Shown here: positions 1 to 7,960 of the stretch, in pieces
Layout: each line of letters opens with the position of its first letter
Position numbering within the stretch: position 1 is the stretch's first letter
Notes under the pieces: generated by a model
Database searches by the model: none
What the model saw: only the letters and a program-made list of their open reading frames with translations
Told to the model about the DNA's origin: nothing
Program-made: the position numbers and the translations under genes
NCBI RefSeq assembly: GCF_001424125.1
Contig: NZ_LMQI01000001.1
Coordinates: 831,287-895,286 of the forward strand
Source of the DNA: Cellulomonas sp. Leaf395
GTDB taxonomy: Bacteria; Actinomycetota; Actinomycetes; Actinomycetales; Cellulomonadaceae
DNA length: 64,000 nt
Direction of reading: 5' to 3'

Positions 1-1339
1 GGAAATCGAGGGCGTCGACGCGGTCCGTCACGTACCCCGCGTCCGGTGCGGAGACGGTGACGTTCGACGCGAGCAGCAGCAGCGTCCGCACGCCGCCGGG
101 GGTGCCCAGGGCGCGGAGCATCTCCGTGGCGGAGACGCCTGGACCGGGCAGCCGCGTCGGGTCCACGCCCCACACGCCGGCGACGTGCGCACGGTCCGCG
201 AGGTCGGTGATCTTGCGGTAGCCGGGCAGCTGGTCGGCCTTCTGCCCGTGCTCCCGGCCTCCCTGGCCGTTGCCCTGGCCAGTGAGCGTCCCGTAGCCCG
301 AGCCCGGCCGGCCCGGCAGACCGAGCGCGAGCGCGAGGTTCATGAACGCCTGCGCGGTGGCCGTGCCCGACGCGTGCTGCTCGGCGCCCCGGGCCGTGAT
401 CACCATCGCCGTCGACGCCGTCCCCAGCAGCTCCGCCACGGCTTCCAGGTCCGCCGCGGGGACGCCCGTGATCCGCTCGACGCGGTCCGGCCAGTAGCCC
501 GTCACGGACTCCCGGACCGTCTCGAACTCCACCGTCCTGGCCGCGACGTACTCCTCGTCCACCCACCCCCTGCGCACCACCAGGTGCAGCAGGCCGTTCG
601 CGAGCGCGGCGTCGGTCCCGGGTCGTGGCTGCAGGTGCACGCGCGCCGTGCGGGCCGTCGCCGTGGTGCGCGGGTCGACGACGACGTGCTGCGCGCCGCG
701 CTCGCGGCCGGCCTCCAGGTGCTGCATGAGCGGGGGCATGGTCTCGGCCGGGTTCGCACCCACCAGCAGCAGCACGTCCGCGAGCGCCAGGTCCGCGACG
801 GGGAACGGCAGCCCGCGGTCGATCCCGAACGTGCGCGTCGCCGCGGCGGCCGCCGACGACATGCACCAGCGGCCGTTGTAGTCGATCGACCGCGTGCGGA
901 GCACCGTCCGGGCGAACTTGCCCAGCAGGTAGGCCTTCTCGTTGGTCAGCCCGCCGCCGCCGAAGCAGCCCACGGCGTCGCGCCCGTACCGGCGCTGCGT
1001 CGCCCGGACGGCCTCGGCCACCGCGTCGAGCGCCTCGTCCCACGTCGCAGGTCGTAGCGGCGACGAGCGGTCACCGGGCACCGTCCGTACCAGCGGAGCG
1101 GTGAGCCGGTCGGGGTGGGTGAGCAGGTCGGCTGCCGACCAGCCCTTCGCGCACAGCCCGCCCCGGTTCGTCGGGAAGTCCGTCGGACTCAGGCGCACGT
1201 CGGGCCGCTCGAGACCTGGACGCTGCGTGACCGACAGCTCCATGCCGCACTGCAGCGCGCAGTACGGGCAGTGGGTCGCGACGGTCCGGGCAGCGTCGGG
1301 GACCCGTCCGACCGTGAGCGACCCGAGATCCTGCCTCAT
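1..1339 (-). CDS. nasC: Assimilatory nitrate reductase catalytic subunit (molybdopterin oxidoreductase), 3' end outside window
   Basis: Reading the minus strand from the ATG at 1337-1339 gives an open frame of about 446 residues that leaves the window without a stop. The N-terminus carries a 4Fe-4S motif CPYCALQC followed by CAKGW about 35 residues later, as in the NarB/NasC/NapA branch of molybdopterin oxidoreductases. Further on, DYNGRWCMSS matches the segment in which a Cys ligates molybdenum, and LTGQGNGQGGREHG matches the bis-MGD binding region of this branch. The enzyme should reduce nitrate to nitrite in the cytoplasm for nitrogen assimilation. The absence of a Tat signal argues against periplasmic NapA. 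A formate dehydrogenase of the same superfamily is the main alternative. The gene lies just downstream of the purine nucleoside phosphorylase gene but has its own candidate GlnR-type control region. Confidence 0.85.
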   Translation of the reverse strand, partial: MRQDLGSLTVGRVPDAARTVATHCPYCALQCGMELSVTQRPGLERPDVRLSPTDFPTNRGGLCAKGWSAADLLTHPDRLTAPLVRTVPGDRSSPLRPATWDEALDAVAEAVRATQRRYGRDAVGCFGGGGLTNEKAYLLGKFARTVLRTRSIDYNGRWCMSSAAAAATRTFGIDRGLPFPVADLALADVLLLVGANPAETMPPLMQHLEAGRERGAQHVVVDPRTTATARTARVHLQPRPGTDAALANGLLHLVVRRGWVDEEYVAARTVEFETVRESVTGYWPDRVERITGVPAADLEAVAELLGTASTAMVITARGAEQHASGTATAQAFMNLALALGLPGRPGSGYGTLTGQGNGQGGREHGQKADQLPGYRKITDLADRAHVAGVWGVDPTRLPGPGVSATEMLRALGTPGGVRTLLLLASNVTVSAPDAGYVTDRVDALDF

Positions 1340-1361
1340 CGGTCGATGGTGCGGTGCGTCC

Positions 1362-1399
1362 GTTACGCGCAGCCTGCCGCCCGGTTACCGAAGGGTTTC
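1362..1399 (-). promoter_or_regulatory. Candidate GlnR operator in front of the nitrate reductase gene
   Basis: On the minus strand, half-sites occur at exact 11-bp steps: GAAAC (1399-1395), GTAAC (1388-1384), a poor unit (1377-1373), then GTAAC (1366-1362). Actinobacterial GlnR boxes are GTNAC and GAAAC units separated by 6 bp. The last unit lies about 23 bases before the start codon. The sequence TAACGG overlapping it could serve as a -10 element. Confidence 0.5.
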
Positions 1400-1417
1400 C
1401 CCTGTCGCACAGCCGGC

Positions 1418-2257
1418 CTACAGCCGGCGCACGATCTGGGCGAGCAGTGCGCTGATCCGCGGGCCTGCCGCGCGACCCGCCTCGAGGACCTCCTCGTGCG
1501 ACAGCGGCTCGGGGCTGATGCCGGCGGCGAGGTTGGTGACGAGCGAGATGCCGAGCACCTCGAGCCCGGCGTGCCGTGCGGCGATCGCCTCCAGCGTGGT
1601 CGACATGCCGACCAGGTCCCCGCCGAGCGTCCCGGCCATCCTGACCTCGGCGGGGGTCTCGTAGTGCGGGCCGCGGAACTGCACGTAGACGCCCTCGTCG
1701 AGCGTCGGGTCGACCTCGCGCGCGACGGCCCGCAGGCGGCTGGAGTACAGGTCGGTGAGGTCGACGAAGGTCGCACCCTCGAGCGGAGAGGTCGCCGTCA
1801 GGTTGAGGTGGTCGGTGATCAGCACCGGGGTGCCCGGACCCCGCAGGGGGTTCAGCCCGCCGCAGCCGTTGGTCAGGACGACGGTCGACGCCCCCGTCGC
1901 GGCCGCGGTCCGGACCCCGTGCACCACGCGGCGCACCCCGCGCCCCTCGTACAGGTGGGTGCGGGAGCCGAGGACGAGCGCGTGGCGGTCGGTGCCCTCG
2001 ATCCGGATGGACCGGATGGTGCCGACATGCCCGACGACGGCGGGTGCGGCGAACCCCGGCACGTCGTGGCTGGGCAGCTCCGCGACCGTCTCGCCCAGCA
2101 GCTCCGCGGCACCGCCCCAGCCCGACCCGAGCACCAGGGCTACGTGGTGGCGTTCCACGCCCGTGGCCTGCGCGATGAACGCGGCAGCCTCCCGGGCGAC
2201 GTCGAACGGGTCGGTCGCGGGGTCGTCGAGGTCAGGGGCCGATGTGACGTCGCTCAT
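1418..2257 (-). CDS. punA: Purine nucleoside phosphorylase
   Basis: The 279-residue protein has the trimeric PNP layout: phosphate-binding GSGWGG near residue 46, HVGTIRS, the signature LTNGCGGLNP followed by DHLNLT, then FRGPHYETPAE and GMSTTLEAIAARH. The NLAAG motif near the end contains the purine-contacting Asn region. It phosphorolyses purine nucleosides to free base and ribose-1-phosphate in purine salvage. Length and motifs are normal for the family. It is equivalent in position and type to mycobacterial deoD (Rv3307), which also lies near lpdA. The ATG at 2257 is supported by a -10-like TAGCCT six bases upstream, implying a leaderless mRNA. It is divergent from the quinone dehydrogenase gene at 2322. 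Confidence 0.93.
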   Translation of the reverse strand: MSDVTSAPDLDDPATDPFDVAREAAAFIAQATGVERHHVALVLGSGWGGAAELLGETVAELPSHDVPGFAAPAVVGHVGTIRSIRIEGTDRHALVLGSRTHLYEGRGVRRVVHGVRTAAATGASTVVLTNGCGGLNPLRGPGTPVLITDHLNLTATSPLEGATFVDLTDLYSSRLRAVAREVDPTLDEGVYVQFRGPHYETPAEVRMAGTLGGDLVGMSTTLEAIAARHAGLEVLGISLVTNLAAGISPEPLSHEEVLEAGRAAGPRISALLAQIVRRL

Positions 2258-2263
2258 GGACCG

Positions 2264-2269
2264 AGGCTA
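2264..2269 (-). promoter_or_regulatory. -10 element for leaderless purine nucleoside phosphorylase mRNA
   Basis: TAGCCT on the minus strand lies 6 nt before the ATG, so transcription would begin at or next to the start codon. The same TAGCCTCGGTC string precedes accD. Confidence 0.5.
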
Positions 2270-2321
2270 ACCCGCGCCGTCCGTCTGGCCGGCCGCCCGC
2301 AGAACGGCAGAATGGGTTGTC

Positions 2322-3773
2322 GTGAGCACCGCTGCGACCGAGTCGCCCGAATCGCCCGCTGCCCGCGTCGTCATCGTCGGCGGTGGGCCCGGAGGCTACG
2401 AGGCGGCCCTCGTCGGCTGCCGGCTCGGGGCGGACGTCACCGTCGTCGAGGCCGCCGGGCTGGGCGGTGCCGCGGTGCTGACCGACGTGGTCCCCTCCAA
2501 GACGCTCATCGCCACCGCCGAGTGGATGACGATCGCGGACCGCGCTCCCGAGCTGGGCATCCGGCTCGACGGCACGCCGCTCTCGGGCGGCACCCTCGAG
2601 GAGCTGCGTCACCGCATCGACCTGGCCGCCGTGAACACGCGGGTCAAGGCGCTCGCGGCCGCGCAGTCCGCAGACATCCGCGGACGTCTCGAGCGCGAGG
2701 GCGTGAGGATCGTGCTCGGGCACGGGCGGCTCGACGGTCCGTCACGCGTGGTCGTGACCCGGCAGGACGGCGGCGAGGACCTCACGCTCGACGCGGACGT
2801 GGTCCTGGTCTGCACCGGCGCGACCCCCCGCACGCTCGAGACGGCACGGCCGGACGGCGAGCGCATCCTCACCTGGACGCAGCTCTACGACCTCGACACC
2901 CTGCCGAAGCGGCTGATCGTGGTCGGCTCGGGCGTGACCGGTGCCGAGTTCGCCGGTGCGTACGTCTCGCTCGGCGCCGACGTCGTCCTCGTCTCCAGCC
3001 GCGATCGTGTGCTGCCGGGAGAGGACGCCGACGCCGCCCAGCTGCTCGAGGACGTGTTCAAGACCCGCGGTATGACGGTCATGTCCCGGTCCCGCGCCGC
3101 GGGCGCCCGCCGGACCGCCGACGGCGTCGAGGTCACCCTCGCCGACGGCCGGGTGATCGAGGGTTCCCACGTCCTGTTCGCGGTCGGCTCGATCCCGACC
3201 ACCGCGGGGTTGGGCCTCGAGGAGGCCGGCGTCCGGCTCACCGCGTCCGGGCACATCGAGGTGGACAAGGTCTCCCGCACCAACGTGCGCGGCGTCTACG
3301 CCGCCGGTGACGTGACCGGGGTGCTGCCCCTGGCGTCCGTCGCGGCCATGCAGGGACGGCTCGCGATGGCCCACGCGCTCGGCGACGCCGTGAAGCCGCT
3401 GTCGCTGCGCGGGGTGTCGGCGAACATCTTCACGTCACCCGAGATCGCCACCGTCGGCCCGTCCGAGGCGGACCTGCAGGAGCAGGGCGTGAAGTACTCG
3501 GTGAGCATGCTGCCGCTGGCCCGCAACCCCCGCGCCAAGATGCTCGGCGTCCGAGACGGGTTCGTGAAGGTCTTCGCCCACGCCGGCACCGGGACCGTGC
3601 TGGGGGCGGTGGTGGTGGGCCCCCGCGCGAGCGAGTCGATCTACCCGCTGACGCTCGCCGTGACACACCGTCTCACCACCGACCAACTGGCCGAGACGGC
3701 GACGGTGTACCCGTCGATGTCCGGCACGATCGCCGAGGTGGCCCGCATCCTGCACCATCGGATCGACGACTGA
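2322..3773 (+). CDS. lpdA: NAD(P)H-quinone dehydrogenase, LpdA/Rv3303c-type flavoprotein
   Basis: The 483-residue protein is a two-dinucleotide-binding flavoprotein of the pyridine nucleotide-disulfide oxidoreductase family. The N-terminal FAD-binding GGGPGG lies near residue 20, a second GSGVTGAEFAG (NAD(P)H site) near residue 207, YAAGDVTG near residue 327, and a C-terminal dimerisation domain is present. The position of the usual CXXXXC redox pair reads GGAAVLTDVVPSK, so no active-site disulfide is present. This points to LpdA-like quinone reductases rather than dihydrolipoamide dehydrogenase. It probably moves electrons from NAD(P)H to quinones or dyes at the membrane. It starts with GTG at 2322, and a near-consensus -10 (CAGAAT, 2308-2313) lies 8 nt upstream. 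Mycobacteria keep the same gene near deoD and accA3. Confidence 0.87.
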   Translation: MSTAATESPESPAARVVIVGGGPGGYEAALVGCRLGADVTVVEAAGLGGAAVLTDVVPSKTLIATAEWMTIADRAPELGIRLDGTPLSGGTLEELRHRIDLAAVNTRVKALAAAQSADIRGRLEREGVRIVLGHGRLDGPSRVVVTRQDGGEDLTLDADVVLVCTGATPRTLETARPDGERILTWTQLYDLDTLPKRLIVVGSGVTGAEFAGAYVSLGADVVLVSSRDRVLPGEDADAAQLLEDVFKTRGMTVMSRSRAAGARRTADGVEVTLADGRVIEGSHVLFAVGSIPTTAGLGLEEAGVRLTASGHIEVDKVSRTNVRGVYAAGDVTGVLPLASVAAMQGRLAMAHALGDAVKPLSLRGVSANIFTSPEIATVGPSEADLQEQGVKYSVSMLPLARNPRAKMLGVRDGFVKVFAHAGTGTVLGAVVVGPRASESIYPLTLAVTHRLTTDQLAETATVYPSMSGTIAEVARILHHRIDD

Positions 3774-3861
3774 TCCCCAGCGCAGCGCAGGGTGGGGGTC
3801 GCGGAGCGGCACCCGCCCGGAGCGGAGCGGAGGATCAGGCGGACCACGAGAAAGGCGACTG

Positions 3862-4872
3862 ATGCGCTTTCCCGCCCCGCTGCGACCGGGGGACGTCATC
3901 GGCGTCACCTCGCCGTCCGCAGGTGTCTCCGACGAGCTCCGGCCGCGGCTCGACTTCTGCGTCGCGGACCTGCGCCGCCGCGGGTTCGAGGTCGAGGTCG
4001 GCCAGTGCATGGACGGGACGGGGCCGACGAGCGCGCCGGCCGCCGAGCGCGCCGCCGAGCTGACCGCGATGCTCACCGATCCCCGCATCCGCGCGGTCGT
4101 CCCACCCTGGGGCGGTGAGCTGGCCATCGACCTCCTGCCACTGCTCGACTTCGCCGCGATCGCGCAGGCGGAGCCGACGTGGCTCGTCGGCTACTCCGAC
4201 ACCAGCACGCTGCTGCTCCCGCTGACCCTGCTCACGGGCACGGCGACCCTGCACGGTCCCGGGCTGATGGACACCCCGTTCCGGGTCCCGTCGCCGCTCC
4301 TGCACTGGCTGGACGTCGCGACGGCCCCCGCAGGCGCAACCCTGACGCAGGGGGCGGCGAGCCACTGCCAGGAGGAGTGGCCGGATTTCCATAGCGATCC
4401 GGAGGTGAGCGCACAGGTGCTCCCGCGGCCGACGCGCTGGCGCACGCTGGGGGACCGCGAGGTCGGGACGCTCCGGGGGCGGTTGCTCGGCGGCTGCCTG
4501 GAGACGGTCTCGATGCTGCCGGGCACGCCGTACGGGAACCTCGACGCGTTCGCTCGCGACGATCTGCTCGTCTACCTCGAGGTCGCCGAGGCCGACGCGT
4601 TCACCGCCGCGCGGATGCTGCACCATCTCCGGCTCGCCGGGTGGTTCGACCGGGCGACCGGCGTCCTGGTCGGCCGGACCAGCGCGCCGGGCCCGCGAGG
4701 CTTCTCGCACCTCGACGCCCTGCGCCACGCGCTCGGCCCGCTCGACATTCCCGTCCTGTACGACCTGGACATCGGTCACGTCCCGCCCCAGCTCGCCCTG
4801 GTCAACGGCGCCCTCGCCGAGGTGGCGCTCGACTCGTCGGGTACCGGCACGCTCGTGCAGCAGCTCATGTAG
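3862..4872 (+). CDS. S66 family peptidase (LD-carboxypeptidase / MccF-like)
   Basis: The 336-residue cytosolic protein matches peptidase family S66. GDVIGVTSPSAG opens the N-terminal domain, PPWGGELAIDLLPLLDF forms the nucleophile-elbow approach, and GYSDTSTL near residue 113 contains the nucleophilic Ser. LLGGCLETV begins the C-terminal domain, which carries an acidic segment and a late His (DIGHVPPQL) for the Ser-Glu-His triad. Family members cleave LD-peptide bonds in recycled murein tetrapeptides or inactivate microcin C-like peptide nucleotides. The absence of a signal peptide and the MccF-like domain spacing make either intracellular role possible. It lies 88 bases after lpdA on the same strand. 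The ATG at 3862 follows a weak purine-rich stretch. Confidence 0.85.
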   Translation: MRFPAPLRPGDVIGVTSPSAGVSDELRPRLDFCVADLRRRGFEVEVGQCMDGTGPTSAPAAERAAELTAMLTDPRIRAVVPPWGGELAIDLLPLLDFAAIAQAEPTWLVGYSDTSTLLLPLTLLTGTATLHGPGLMDTPFRVPSPLLHWLDVATAPAGATLTQGAASHCQEEWPDFHSDPEVSAQVLPRPTRWRTLGDREVGTLRGRLLGGCLETVSMLPGTPYGNLDAFARDDLLVYLEVAEADAFTAARMLHHLRLAGWFDRATGVLVGRTSAPGPRGFSHLDALRHALGPLDIPVLYDLDIGHVPPQLALVNGALAEVALDSSGTGTLVQQLM

Positions 4873-4882
4873 CCAGTGGGGT

Positions 4883-4899
4883 ATACCTGTAGGTATTCT
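4883..4899 (+). promoter_or_regulatory. Palindromic operator and -10 of the toxin-antitoxin operon
   Basis: ATACCT-GT-AGGTAT (4883-4896) is a perfect 6-bp inverted repeat. It overlaps a -10-like TATTCT (4894-4899) that ends 6 nt before the antitoxin GTG. This is the expected layout for autorepression by a ribbon-helix-helix antitoxin on a leaderless promoter. Confidence 0.6.
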
Positions 4900-4905
4900 G
4901 GAAGC

Positions 4906-5175
4906 GTGTCGACCTTCACCACCATCAAGGTCCCCAAGGATCTGCGCGACCGGATTGCGGCGCTTGCAGCCCACGAGGGGACGACTCTCGCGGGCGCGCT
5001 GACCCACGCGCTCGACCGGGCCGACGAGCAGGAGTTCTGGCAGCAGGTGCACCAGGCGAACTCGGACCTGACGGACGAGCAGCGTGCGGTCCAGCGAGAC
5101 TCGGGGATCGCCACGCTCCGCGAGAACCTCGCCGACGAGAGCGACGACCGGATCAGCGCGGCGGGCGACTGGTGA
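4906..5175 (+). CDS. MazE-like ribbon-helix-helix antitoxin
   Basis: The 89-residue protein from the GTG at 4906 begins STFTTIKVPKDLRDRIAALA, a typical ribbon-helix-helix strand (TTIKVP) followed by two helices. A charged, probably disordered C-terminal half follows, which would wrap the toxin. An ATG-type start 30 bases further upstream is possible but would put the operator and -10 inside the gene, so GTG is preferred. It should bind its own operator and neutralise the MazF-type toxin encoded immediately downstream. The reading frames overlap by 4 nt (GTGA), which indicates translational coupling. Confidence 0.8.
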   Translation: MSTFTTIKVPKDLRDRIAALAAHEGTTLAGALTHALDRADEQEFWQQVHQANSDLTDEQRAVQRDSGIATLRENLADESDDRISAAGDW

Positions 5176-5504
5176 GGCGCGGCGACATCTACCTCGCCGA
5201 CCTGGGAGAGCCCGTCGGGCACGAGCAGGGTGGCACCCGACCGGTCCTCGTGCTCAGCGCTCAACCGTGGCTGGACTCGAACCCGCCCGTGGTCACGGTG
5301 GTCCCGATCACCAGGACGCCCTGGGCGTCGCCGACGCGGATCGAGATCGAACCGGGGCGCTCCGGGCTGAAGGCAACGAGCTACGCGCGGTGCGAGGACA
5401 CGGCGGCGGTCTCGCCGGAGCGCCTCGTGTCGAGGTTCGGCTCCGCCGACCCGCTCGTGGTCCTGGGAGTGGAGCAGGCCGTCCGGAGACTGCTCGGTCT
5501 CTGA
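5172..5504 (+). CDS. mazF: MazF/PemK-family mRNA interferase toxin
   Basis: The 110-residue protein has the PemK/MazF fold signatures: RRGDIYLADLGEPVGHEQGG at the N-terminus, RPVLVLS near residue 26, VVTVVPIT in the central strand, and a late D-P-L/V-L-G helix. These toxins are sequence-specific, ribosome-independent endoribonucleases that cut mRNA and cause growth arrest. It starts with GTG inside the antitoxin stop and ends 70 bases before the convergent GH31 gene. The pair sits between metabolic genes with no other mobile-element sign, so it is probably a chromosomal TA module. Confidence 0.87.
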   Translation: MRRGDIYLADLGEPVGHEQGGTRPVLVLSAQPWLDSNPPVVTVVPITRTPWASPTRIEIEPGRSGLKATSYARCEDTAAVSPERLVSRFGSADPLVVLGVEQAVRRLLGL

Positions 5505-5574
5505 TCCGGCCACCGACGAGCGTGACGCGACGTGCCGCGATCGTGCCTCGTCGGGACCGTCACGACCGAGCCGG

Positions 5575-7914
5575 TCACGCGCGGGCCAGCAGGAGCTCGC
5601 CGACGGCCTCCCCCAGCGGGGCGTCCAGCTGGAGCGCCTGCAGGTATGACGCGCGGACCGACAGGGGGGCGTCCGACGTGGCGATCTGGTGGATGCGGGT
5701 CTTCAGGTCGTAGCTGATCCTGGCGCGGTCCAGCAGGGCGAACAGGCGGCCGGCCACGTCGTTCGGGGCGAGCTGCGGGTCCGGCCCGAGCTCGACCGTG
5801 AGCGTGGCGCCGATGGGGACGTCGTCGACGGTCACCGAGACGCCGCCGTCGCGACGCACCACCCGGCTGGCGAACCCGGGGACGACCGGTGCACCGTCGA
5901 ACGCCGGGAACGTCACGGTCCACGTGCGCGTGGCGGGCAGGCCGTCCACGCGGCCGGACGCCGGCGCCACCGTGAAGGTGCCGCCGGAGAGCGTCAGCAC
6001 GGTGCGGGCGATCCCGTCCGTGGTGCCGTCGTCCTCGACCAGCGTGAACGACCCGTCCGCGCCGACGACGACCAGGACCTCGAGCGACGACGGGTTCACC
6101 GGGTCGTTGCCGGGCACCGTCGCGCCGTCGAGCGGGACGATCGCGCCGGCCGCCGCCAGCACCGGGATGCTGGACAGGTCGCGGTGCAGCAGGAGCTCGC
6201 GGCCACCGTCGTAGACCAGACCCGTGAACACGTCGACCCAGGTGCCGGCCGGCAGCCAGGCGCGCACGGCGGCGAGGCGGGTGTGCGTGTCGGCCGGGGT
6301 GGTCAGGGGCGCGACCACCAGCTCGCTGCCGAACAGGAACTGGTTCGGCTGGTCGTAGGCCTCCGGCGCGTCGGGCCACTCGTGGTAGATCGGCTCGACC
6401 AGGGGCCGGCCGTCGGACGCGGCCCGGTGGTTCATCGTGTGCAGGTACGGCAGCAGGCGGTGCCGCAGGCGCAGGTGCTCGGTCATCACCGTGCGCGCGG
6501 CCGGCTCGAACGTCCACGGCTCCTTGGTCGTGAACGGGTTGGCGCCCGAGTGCAGGCGCAGGATCGGGGAGAACACCCCGAGCTGCAGCCACCGGGTGGC
6601 CAGCTCGTCGTCCTTGCCGCCGAACATGTGGCCGCCGACGTCGTGGCTCCACCAGCCGTAGCCGATGTTCGACGCGGTCGCCGTGAAGTACGGCTGGAAC
6701 GCCAGCGACGCCCACGAGATGACGGTGTCGCCGCTGAAACCGACGGGGTACCGGTGGCTGCCGGGGCCGGCGTACCGGGAGAACGTCAGGGGCCGACGGC
6801 CGTCGCGCGCGCTGTCGAGGAAGTGGAAGTGGTTGAGCATCCACAGCGGGTCGATCCCGGCAACGCGCGAGTGCGGGCCGGACTGCCAGTCGAGCCACCA
6901 GAAGTCGACGCCGTCGTCCTCCAGGCCGCGGTGCAGCACGTCGAAGTAGGCGTCGAGGAAGGCGCGGTCGGTCACGTCGAACGGGATCGCGTCGTCGGTC
7001 GTGCGGCCCAGCGCGGCCTTCATGGCCGGGAAGGCGTCCTCGTGGGGGCGGACGCCGTCGGCGGGGTGCACGTTGAGCGTCACGCGCAGACCGCGCTCGT
7101 GCACGGAGGCCAGGAACGCCACCGGGTCGGGGAACAGGTCCCGGTTCCACGTGTACCCCGTCCAGCCGCTGCCGAGCGCCGGGTCCACGTCGGTGACGTG
7201 CCAGTCCATGTCGATCACGGCGACCGAGAACGGGAGGCCCTCGGCGCTGAACCGGTCCAGCAGGGCCGTGTAGCTGTCGGCGGTGTAGCGGTGGAACCGG
7301 CTCCACCAGTTGCCGAGCGCGAACCGGGGGAGCAGGGGGGTCGGGCCGGAGACCGCGTAGAACGCCTGGACGGCCGACCGGTAGTCGTGGCCGTACGCGA
7401 AGACGTAGAGGTCCGTGCGGGCCCCGTCGCGAGGCGAGACCCAGCCGTCGTCGTCGAAGACCATCGAGCCGGAGTCGTCGAGGACGGCAAACCCCTCCCG
7501 GGCCACCACCCCGGGCTCCAACGGGATGGCGCCGTCGGCCAGGTCGAGCGTGCGGGCGGTTCCGCCGAGCCCGGACGGCTCCTCGCCGTAGCGCCACACC
7601 GAGTGGTACGAGCTGATGCCGCCGAGCACCGAGACGCTCAGCCCGCTCGTGCTGAACGGCTGGCGGTCGTAGACCAGGTGGAACCGGTCGGTGACCACCT
7701 CCACGTGGGTCTCGGACTCGATGACCCGGAACTCGGGCACCGGCAGGTGGCGGTGGAGCGCGAACGTCGACGCCCGGTCCTCGAAGACGCCGTCCGCGGA
7801 GTGCTCGAGCCGGACCAGGCCGTCCATGAGCACCGTGATGCGGTACGTCGGGCCGACGACGACGGCGCGGGGATCGGCGACGGGGCGGGAGGGCAGGGGC
7901 TGGCGCGGCGTCAT
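5575..7914 (-). CDS. Glycoside hydrolase family 31 (alpha-glucosidase / alpha-xylosidase)
   Basis: The 779-residue protein without a signal peptide shows the GH31 order: an N-terminal beta-sandwich (about 1-190), then the (beta/alpha)8 barrel beginning at FALGNWWSRF. VIDMDWHVTD, then FWWLDWQSG with the nucleophile Asp342, and GFSGDT with the acid/base Asp396 follow. HDVGGHMFGG and RLHSGANPF are later substrate-site motifs. C-terminal beta domains carry GSELVVAPLTTP. It probably removes terminal alpha-glucosyl or alpha-xylosyl residues from imported oligosaccharides in the cytoplasm. An extra C-terminal segment beyond about residue 700 is not assigned. Substrate cannot be fixed from sequence. 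The ATG at 7914 has CACACT six bases upstream as a possible leaderless -10. It is convergent with the toxin gene. Confidence 0.9.
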   Translation of the reverse strand: MTPRQPLPSRPVADPRAVVVGPTYRITVLMDGLVRLEHSADGVFEDRASTFALHRHLPVPEFRVIESETHVEVVTDRFHLVYDRQPFSTSGLSVSVLGGISSYHSVWRYGEEPSGLGGTARTLDLADGAIPLEPGVVAREGFAVLDDSGSMVFDDDGWVSPRDGARTDLYVFAYGHDYRSAVQAFYAVSGPTPLLPRFALGNWWSRFHRYTADSYTALLDRFSAEGLPFSVAVIDMDWHVTDVDPALGSGWTGYTWNRDLFPDPVAFLASVHERGLRVTLNVHPADGVRPHEDAFPAMKAALGRTTDDAIPFDVTDRAFLDAYFDVLHRGLEDDGVDFWWLDWQSGPHSRVAGIDPLWMLNHFHFLDSARDGRRPLTFSRYAGPGSHRYPVGFSGDTVISWASLAFQPYFTATASNIGYGWWSHDVGGHMFGGKDDELATRWLQLGVFSPILRLHSGANPFTTKEPWTFEPAARTVMTEHLRLRHRLLPYLHTMNHRAASDGRPLVEPIYHEWPDAPEAYDQPNQFLFGSELVVAPLTTPADTHTRLAAVRAWLPAGTWVDVFTGLVYDGGRELLLHRDLSSIPVLAAAGAIVPLDGATVPGNDPVNPSSLEVLVVVGADGSFTLVEDDGTTDGIARTVLTLSGGTFTVAPASGRVDGLPATRTWTVTFPAFDGAPVVPGFASRVVRRDGGVSVTVDDVPIGATLTVELGPDPQLAPNDVAGRLFALLDRARISYDLKTRIHQIATSDAPLSVRASYLQALQLDAPLGEAVGELLLARA

Positions 7915-7960
7915 GCGTCGAGTGTGCCCTCGGCTGCGCGGAGGGTCACATCGGCCGGTC

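Noticed and set aside
185..3310. Long Arg/Gly/Asp-rich plus-strand frames over the nitrate reductase and purine phosphorylase genes
   Set aside because: High GC makes long spurious frames; the minus strand carries clear enzyme motifs over the same bases.
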